From Coix lacryma-jobi var. lacryma-jobi (lineage: Eukaryota; Streptophyta; Magnoliopsida; Poales; Poaceae): a stretch of 64,000 nt of DNA. The notes under the pieces were generated by a model, which saw nothing but the letters and a program-made list of their open reading frames with translations, was not told the origin of the DNA and did no database searches. The stretch lies in the NCBI GenBank assembly GCA_009763385.1, contig CM019823.1, forward strand, positions 27,619,668 to 27,683,667, written 5' to 3'. Both the position numbers and the translations under genes were made by a program. Shown here one piece after another: positions 57,138 through 64,000 of the stretch. How positions within the stretch are numbered: position 1 is the first letter of the stretch; the number at the start of each line of letters is the position of its first letter.

Positions 57138-57164
57138 CCGAGGGTCTTTAGCCCCGGTTGGTAA
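57138..57164. repeat. Truncated right-hand subterminal repeat
   Basis: GGTCTTTAGCCCCGGTTGGT matches the left cluster and then stops abruptly. The expected inverted CACTA end is not found to the right. Confidence 0.6.
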
Positions 57165-57407
57165 TTATCAAGGGTAACCAAATATGTGAACCTACTCAAA
57201 CTAGGGTAAGGTGTGAACCTAATGGTATCACCTGAAGCTCTAATTACCACTTGATGAGGATAGGGTCCTACTCTTCCATCGAGTCGAGATAACTATCGAT
57301 TTGGTTGGAGAATGACACACCGGTTTTAGATCAAAAGATTCAAACCCAATAACCTTAACACCACGTCTAACATTGGGAAAATGGATGTAGTGATGTTCCT
57401 AGATTTT

Positions 57408-58012
57408 GGGCTTGTTTGAGAGAGTTGTGCTCTCTGATTCTCCAGCTGTGCTCCCTGATTCATTGGTGAAGTGATTTTGTGGCTGAAAGTAGATTCTCTT
57501 TGATTCTTTAGACTAAACTGTCAAAATCAGGATAGAGAATCACTTCACAGAATCAGGCGAAGCTACTTTTTTTTAGCTCTTGGGCCAGTTTGGTAGAGCT
57601 CCATCTGATTCTGATTCTCCATAGAAGCTGATTCTCTGCTAGAAGTGATTTTGTGACTGAAAGTGATTCTCTTTGATTCTTCATCATAAACTTTTAAAAT
57701 CAGCATGAAGAATCACTTCACAGAATCAGGGGAAGCTACTTTTTCAGCTCTCAGCCTCTTAGTTCATTTCAGAGAATCACTTCACGGAATCAGCAGAGAA
57801 TCACTTTCCTCAATAAAACTGTTTGGTAGAGCTCCTGCTGGATTCAGCAGAGAATCAGCTCTGGGAGCTCTGCCAAACGGGGCGAGGTCCTAGTTTATTT
57901 TAGAGAATCACTTCACAGAATGAGCAAAGAATCTCTTCTCGCTGAAAAATATGTTTGCCAGTGAGGGAGTGATTCTCCCTGAGAATCCGCTCCGTGGAGT
58001 TCTGCCAAACGC
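57408..58012. mobile_element. Nested foldback MITEs of the GTTTGGCAGAGCTC type
   Basis: Outer ends (GGGCTTGTTTGAGAGAG at left, GAGTTCTGCCAAACGCCCC at right) enclose a second pair (GGGCCAGTTTGGTAGAGCTC near 57583, GGAGCTCTGCCAAACGGGGC near 57870). Many AGAATCACTTCACAGAATCA words in both orientations give strong foldback. This is one element inserted into a relative or a tandem partial duplication. Confidence 0.7.
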
Positions 58013-60148
58013 CCCTTTGTAGTGGTTGGGGTGTTACACGTCGTTGTTTCCTCACTTGCATCCCGATTCCCAACCCTAAACGAAGGGGCTCTTACCCTGC
58101 CTAGCCCTAGCGCCACCAGCGTCTCCGCCATTGTTGACCACCGCTCGTCCCTCTCTCTTCACCTCCGACGTCGAGCCGGAGGGCGAAGAGAGTGAGGATC
58201 CTTGTTTTTAATAAGTTTTCTTGGTAGACTGAGTCATTAAGATTAGTGTTTCTCCATGCCAAATTTTTTGGTATTCGAGTTTTATCTCCTGCTTCTCCTT
58301 TTCTTCGACGACAGTGAAGGTGGAGGATGGAATCGTCTTCTCCATAGTGGCTCCGTTGAAGATAAAGGCGACAACTTTAGTGTCAGCATTTTTACCGACA
58401 TGACGACTTTTGTTTCCAGACGATGACATTAAGGCAGAGATAATGTCGTCGTTATAAAATAATTTTCTCTGGTCTCTTCTCCGTTTTGTTGTCGTTAGGT
58501 CTGGCTACAATGAAGGACTGAGAGAATATTTTTTTAGATCAATCTTTCTTATTTTTCAGTGGCAAAAAGAAGAAATACACCGGACGACGGCGTTGGAGTG
58601 GAGAGCGTCGTTTGTTTTGCCGAGACGACGGCGCCACCGCGGGACACGCGGGCCCAGCAGCAGCATACAGTTCGGCGATGACGTCAGCGCTTTGCGGGCG
58701 GGACCTGCTGGTCCATGTTGGGGGCAGGACGATGACGTGAACGCCACAGATGCGCCCACGGAGGAACGATGGCAACGGATGATGATGGCACGCTGGACTG
58801 CACTCCGCGCGCAGTCCGCAGGCACCAGCCTCGCCCAGCCACAGCCACCAGCAGGTACCACTACTGCCATCTGAGCTCAGCTCATCTCAACTCGCGATCG
58901 CGATGGAAACTTTGGAAAGCCGGCCAGCCCGCCCGCCCGCCCGCATTATTGCCCCCTTTTCTTGGCCACTGCGATCTCGATAAGGCTACACTACACACTA
59001 GAGGCAAGGCACAGGCAGGCTCCCAGTCCCAGGCCGCTCGCTCTACTATGCTCGATGCTCGTGCAAGGCAGCCGGCAGCAGCAGCAGCAGATACAAAAGC
59101 ATCCACTGATCCATGGGAAGATCATCTCGCAAAAAGAAAGAACGAAAGAAAGAAAGAAAATGGACGCAGATCATATTTCAGTTAGTTCCACATCGTTGAG
59201 CAGCAGCAGCAGCAGCAGCAAGTTGCATTGCGGTCCCCCTTGGGAGGCCTGTGGATCCGGATGGCGTTTTCACTCGGTCCTCACGGCTGCCGCAGCCGGG
59301 GGACGGACGTACGGAGCTCATCGCGCAGCACGGTGCACGGCAGCAGATCGAGCTCTCGTCTCGGCGGGAACGCGCATCGATCGGTTACGCAAGTGTCGTG
59401 TCTGTCGTTTCTTCGTTTTCTCGCCCGGGGTCGGGGTCGACGACGACGACGTCTCTGTATGCGTTTGTCTGTACGCAAGTGTCGCATGCGTACTACTGGT
59501 ACGTATGTACGCCTGTGTATGCGTTTGTCTTTGTGTATAGAAGAATAGTGATTCGATTCTTTATTGCTAGTAGATCAGAATCGAGAGGAGTACGTCTTTG
59601 TGGTTTGCCACGGATCGGACATCGGAGGGTCTTGACTCGATCTTGAGTGCGACGAGCTAGCAGAAAGCAGGGGCTGCTGGGCTGGGCTGGGCTGCGTGCG
59701 ATACAAACGACCGTGCGGCGGTCTGTGGACGCACGGGGGGTTAGGTTTCGCTCGTCGCGGGGCGGAGAGGGAGCGGCGGACACGCCTCTCCCTCTTCGTC
59801 GTCGTCGCTCGCGCCCGGTCGCCACCGCATTGATGAAGACGATCAGCTGACACGTCTTCCTGCTTGTCCTGGTTCACTGGTTGTTGCTGCATGTCATGCC
59901 ATCCAGAAGCAGTAGCAACGTACTACTAGTGGTGGTATATGGTAGTCTGTATAGCAGCAGCGCTACACAGTACGTGCCGTTTCAGGATGGACAAGTCCGA
60001 AAACAAGTCGTTCCGGCCGCTCCTCGCGCGCGCGTGCGATTACGGATTATCCGCCGCTCGCTGGAAGCATGCATGGCATGCATGTAGTAGAGACGGGACC
60101 ACAGGATTGGAATGGAAGGCTAGCTAGTTATGTGCTGGTTATTAAATG
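58013..60148. other. Spacer with microsatellites
   Basis: (GAAA)n near 59136-59160 and (AGC)n near 59201-59221. GC-rich frames on both strands (58.56-58.87 kb, 59.16-59.83 kb) lack any recognised domain, so no gene is called. Confidence 0.4.
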
Positions 60149-60149
60149 G

Positions 60150-61172
60150 CTGGGCATATACAGCCCGAGCCTGTGAGCCCGGTCCGAAGCGTGGTATTTT
60201 GTCCGGTCCGAGCACGACCCAGCCCGTCCTTAAGGCACGACCCGATATATATACATAAGTATATATATAGATAAACATACTCCCTCTGTATCATAAATAG
60301 AGTTCGTTTTAGACAGCGACACGGTCTCCAAAGCATAACTTTAACCACTTATTTCTTTAAAAATATTTGTTATAAAATGGTATATATATACTTTTATGAA
60401 AGTACTTTTCAAGATAAATTTATTTATATGATTTTTACATTTCTAAACTCAATAATTTAAAAGTTATTCATGATTTATATTCCCAACGTTTGACCGAAAC
60501 CTTTTCCCAAACGAACTCTAAAAGAGATATGGAGGGAGTATATATATAACTATATATAAATAGTTGAGTTTTCTATACTCCTGGAAGTAATTACTCTCAT
60601 CTTCAATAAATCATATTGTGTATGGGTATATACTCATTTATTACTTTGAGTATATTTACATACTCATTCTAAGATACTCTAAATCTTACTATGCAAAAAA
60701 ATTAACATAGCATATATTTTTTAATATATTACTATAATGTCATTATAGTAGTATATAAAATAAGTATAACCATATACTCCATGTATATATATGCATACTG
60801 GATATATATACTACCGTAGATATTTTAGTATGATCATATACTTCACGTACATATACTTTGTCAGACTATATATACTACAAATCTTGAGATATACACATGA
60901 GAGTAATTACTCCCTAGGAGTATAAAATAATAACCCTATATAAATATATATATAAGAAAATATAAATATATATTATATATACACATATATATCCTAGTTT
61001 TACTGGCGGGCCGACCCGTCCTACGACTAGGCCTATGCCCGGACCGGAGGTTAGGCCCACGGGCTTTATAGGCATGGCCCATAGGGCACGGCGGGCCTTA
61101 TAGGCCGAATCTCCATCAGCCCGGCATTGTCTATTGTCGGGCTGGCCCATTGCCCAGCTATACTTATTATAT
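60150..61172. mobile_element. Inverted-end repeat rich in GGGCC words, split by a Stowaway
   Basis: The ends GGCTGGGCATATACAGCCC and GGGCTGGCCCATTGCCCAGC are imperfect inverted repeats. GC-rich arms (60150-60245, 60995-61170) flank a very AT-rich TATATA interior. A Stowaway (60280-60538) sits inside. Family and duplication were not determined. Confidence 0.45.
60280..60538. mobile_element. Stowaway-type MITE, family S copy 2
   Basis: It starts CTCCCTCTGTATCATAAATA and ends AGATATGGAGGGAG, with TA on both sides. It is nearly identical to 51522-51782. Confidence 0.85.
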
Positions 61173-62180
61173 GCAGTGTGGCGTTTTATCACTGCGTGGT
61201 CAACGAAGCTCTCGCTAAGCCTGAGTGCCCGTGGTAGGGGTGGTAAAGGGCTCTCTAATTTAGCCTAGCAAATTTAAGGATCGAACTCGATAAGGATCGG
61301 ACTATAATACTATAAGATTTTGAACTAAAATTGGAAATGATCAAATTGGATTGTGAAGAGGGGATAAGGGCCATCATCCATTCCCACCCCTGCCGTGGCC
61401 CGTGCGTACCCCATGTGGACGCAACGGTGTGGAGGTGGGCTGGCTGGCTAGTGGTGACTGATGATGGCGCGGACGGACACCCGCCTGCAGGCAGCGCCAT
61501 CGGCTGCGGTGGCCGTTCCAAGACTTCAATTTCTGGCGGTCCCGAGGGCCGCAACCGCAAGCACCAAGCATCAGCAGGGCATGGGTTTGGCACCGGCGAT
61601 CGCAGCCAGGCCGGCACAGCTAACGGAGGACCGCCCGCGGAGCTATGCTTGTCCGCGCGCGACTGCGGGCTCACCATCGAACAAATACCGTAGGTACGGT
61701 TTCAGTTTCACAGAATGGCCGGGAGGGAGCTAAACCAACTAATCTACGTACGGCACCTCCAGACGATATGGTGTTTATTGTAGTCTTCCCGTTTTCTCGT
61801 TTGGAAACAGCCGTACGTGTAGAAGAAATGCAGCAGGCCAGCTGGATGACATTTCGCATTGACAGGGAGAGGACGACGGCGCGAGACAGGCAGCGGCGCA
61901 TACGAACCGGTGTCGCGCGTGTACGTACGGGCCGGGCGGCCGGTCCACCCCGCGGTCATCAGGCACTACGGGTTTCAGCCCTCCTCCGCTGGCCGGCGGG
62001 AATCCCACCGCCGCCAGTCCGCCACCGGCCGCGGTGGCTCCGTGGGGGCATGCATGCTGCCGACATCGCCATCGTGCATGTACTGCATGCATCCTCCTCC
62101 TGCACACCCACCAAGGCTTGTGCATCGTGGGTCTGTGCTGCCACGCCTTCCTTCCTTTTTCTGATATCCGCGCACAAAGC
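61173..62180. other. Spacer, nothing recognised
   Basis: GC-rich patches at 61.4-61.65 and 61.85-62.1 kb give overlapping open frames on both strands without domains. Confidence 0.35.
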
Positions 62181-62182
62181 TA

Positions 62183-62425
62183 CTCCCTGTTTCCCACGCT
62201 CCTACTAAACTATAAGGCATTTTACTTTTTTATCCTCAAAGTTTGACCACTTATCTTATTCAAGAAATTTATAAAAATAAAGTCAAATTTAAATTATTTT
62301 TGATTTTTTTTATTAATAAATAAAGTCACGATAAAAAAAATTACATAAATTTTTGAATAACACTAGTAGTCAAACTTGAGATAAAAAAGCTAAGTCAGAC
62401 GTCTTATAATTTGAAATGGATTGAT
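62183..62425. mobile_element. Degenerate Stowaway-like MITE
   Basis: It starts CTCCCTGTTTCC after TA. The interior has AAGTTTGACCACTTATCTTATT and TAGTCAAACTTGAGATAAAA, inverted to each other, as in other Stowaways. The right end is eroded. Confidence 0.5.
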
Positions 62426-63111
62426 TACGCGTTCAGGTGATGAAATGAAACCCATTTTATCTGACGCTTACGCGTTTAAGTGAAATTCGTTTCGTTCTAG
62501 GGAGATCCGAACGACAAGCACTTGGTTCCAAAATAAAATGCGCGCTCTCCCAAGTCCCAAGTTCGATAGCAAGTGATCGCCGGCAGCGCTAAGCACACGA
62601 CGGCGCACTTTATCACGTAGAGTACGTGACCACCCCCTCCTTTCCTTTGTCGGAGATTCAGAAACGTACTGTACGCAAGTTGCGGCAGCAGCGGAATTAT
62701 CACTTGTCTCATCTGATGTCTACAACACCATCGATCAACCCTAATCTTCTGCCCTACCATTATTGCTTCGAGGTCTATCCCCTAATCGATCGATCTAATC
62801 TAAATCTAGTAGTACTCCTACTAGTCAGGTTGCACCATGCGCTGGGTGCGTGAATCCATTCATCATCATCACATACAAAACTTTCGGACGAACACACACA
62901 TGGGCATGGCTGCTAGCGCGCTACTGACTGACACGAATCGCTCTTCATTCAACTGTTTCGGCTTCCACGGCTAGGACATCACCTACTGCAATTTTGATCA
63001 TTTTCAGGAAAAAAAAATCCATGTCTACTGCGATGGATTTGATCATTTTCAGGAAATAAAAAAATTGTTAAACGATTTTGCATGGGGAACCTGAGCTATT
63101 TCCAAATACAT
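62426..63111. other. Spacer, nothing recognised
   Basis: No gene. CTGCGATGGATTTGATCATT-like text near 63030 partly repeats sequence just before it. Confidence 0.35.
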
Positions 63112-63114
63112 TTA

Positions 63115-63451
63115 GCGTCCGTTTGGATCCCTACGTTTGGAGCAATTGAAATCTACTTAATAAACTAGGTTATTTGTGTTTTCCAAAGTTCAGGTATAAG
63201 TCTATCTCAAATTCACAGGGTGAGAGCAAAAAATAGATTCTATAAATCACCATGTTATATTTCTACTTTGTAATTTATAAAACTCTCTTTAACTCACTCT
63301 CCTACAGTAGAAATGCAACACATGAGTACATATCCTGTATAACCAACAATAATATACAAATATAATACATATACAATCATATTAGCTTAATTAACATATA
63401 TCTAATTATGACTCTTAAAATAAATTTGACTCCAAAGATCCAAACATACCC
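63115..63451. mobile_element. PIF-type MITE with TTA duplication
   Basis: The ends GCGTCCGTTTGGATC and GATCCAAACATACCC are imperfect inverted repeats, flanked by TTA at 63112-63114 and 63452-63454. Confidence 0.75.
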
Positions 63452-63746
63452 TTAGATTTTTTTTATCGTATGCAAAAAAAATAGTTCATGTGTATATGTC
63501 AATTCTTTTGTTCCATATCGAGTATGGTCATATTTAATCACTAAGCTAGTTTAGCTCATTTGTTGTGCGAAACATTGCTTATGCATGTTATATAGGGCAT
63601 CTATGGTGTCTGAGCGTAGCGAGTGATAGATGTTCTTGCCCCTAATGGTAGGATTATCAAACATCGCTTCAGTTGTTTCTATATTGGTTCTCACCTCGCA
63701 TTTATCTTTGTAGCGGATTGTTTGTCTTGGTGGAATTTATCGATCT

Positions 63747-63838
63747 AAGTTTTGTTCGCTTTAATTCTTATAACTTATTTTTTTTTCATAGGGCACACTA
63801 TTAAAACAGTTAAAATAAGTTTAAGCGAACAGACCCCA
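63747..63838. mobile_element. Short MITE related to the one at 18983
   Basis: TTTTGTTCGCTTTAATTC and AAGTTTAAGCGAACAGACCC are imperfect inverted ends, with a T-run between the arms. The boundaries are approximate and the remaining bases to 64000 hold nothing recognised. Confidence 0.55.
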
Positions 63839-64000
63839 CCAGATCAAATATGGTATAAATGCACACGTAGGCATTTGGCACCTGCGTCCGGGCTTTTTCC
63901 GGCCGTTTTCGTCGCACGTGTTCGTGTTGTTGTATCAACGTAGACGAATGATATAATATAATAGAAACGCACCACTACAGTATACTATGAACAGGTCGTG

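Larger units (their letters stand above)
51812..57164 (+). mobile_element. Composite decayed DNA transposon (CACTA-like end, PIF/Harbinger genes)
   Basis: The left end reads CACTACTAGAGAATAGG, like a CACTA terminus, and is followed by clustered CCCGGGACTAAAGG-type repeats. The same repeat word recurs at 53268-53411 and once more at 57138-57164, where the right side breaks off without a terminal repeat. Between them lie a viroplasmin/RNase H1-N fragment, a Myb/SANT-type ORF1 and a PIF/Harbinger transposase, all plus strand and all with stops. It may be one element or nested elements. PIF genes inside CACTA-like ends would be unusual. Confidence 0.55.

Noticed and set aside
1..64000. tRNA, rRNA or snoRNA genes
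   Set aside because: No cloverleaf with conserved A/B boxes or rRNA-like sequence was noticed by eye; a covariance-model scan would be needed to exclude them fully.

Overview
The window is nuclear DNA from a grass, most likely a panicoid relative of sorghum, sugarcane or Miscanthus. The evidence is intron-containing plant genes (RALF, RAD9, RPS21, a PCC13-62-type desiccation protein, a heavy-metal-associated HIPP), GC-rich grass-style first exons, nested Ty3/gypsy LTR retrotransposons, and a dense scatter of small Tourist/PIF (TTA or TAA duplications) and Stowaway (TA duplications) MITEs. The species assignment is inference. No bacterial features, tRNA or rRNA genes were seen.

Layout. Bases 1-16401 are a three-level nest of retrotransposons. 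The oldest is a minus-strand gypsy element (9859-16401) with a decayed gag. A 4.1 kb solo LTR (10355-14473, GCTAC duplications) and a second minus-strand gypsy element (window start to 9858) have both inserted into it. The second element is the most interesting object here. It has LTRs, a primer-binding site, a polypurine tract and a gag with two nonsense codons, but no pol. On the opposite strand it carries a TATA box and an uninterrupted five-exon gene for a 1024-residue protein.

Bases 16.6-28.4 kb are the gene-rich part. It holds a RALF peptide gene (minus), RAD9 (minus) head-to-head with ribosomal protein eS21 (plus) across a short shared promoter with site II and telo-box motifs, an LRR pseudogene, a 664-bp PIF-like element, and a PCC13-62-like gene whose signal-peptide region is out of frame with its ferritin-like domain.

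Bases 28.4-48.6 kb are intergenic. They contain a LINE fragment broken by a tiny poly(T) retroposition scar, MITEs, a candidate Helitron (34419-38382), and a diverged tandem duplication of about 0.88 kb (42.8-44.6 kb). A HIPP metallochaperone-like gene lies at 48601-50093 (minus).

Bases 51.5-64 kb are again transposon-derived. A composite DNA element (51812-57164) has a CACTA-like end, CCCGGGACTAAAGG-type subterminal repeats, an RNase H1-N/viroplasmin fragment, and PIF/Harbinger ORF1 and transposase genes, all carrying stop codons. Nested foldback elements, further MITEs and unassigned spacer follow.

The cellular genes do not form one pathway. RAD9 and RPS21 are housekeeping neighbours sharing a promoter region, while RALF, PCC13-62 and HIPP are independent signalling or stress-type genes. 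Exon boundaries were read by hand from GT-AG sites and reading-frame continuity, and have not been tested against transcripts.
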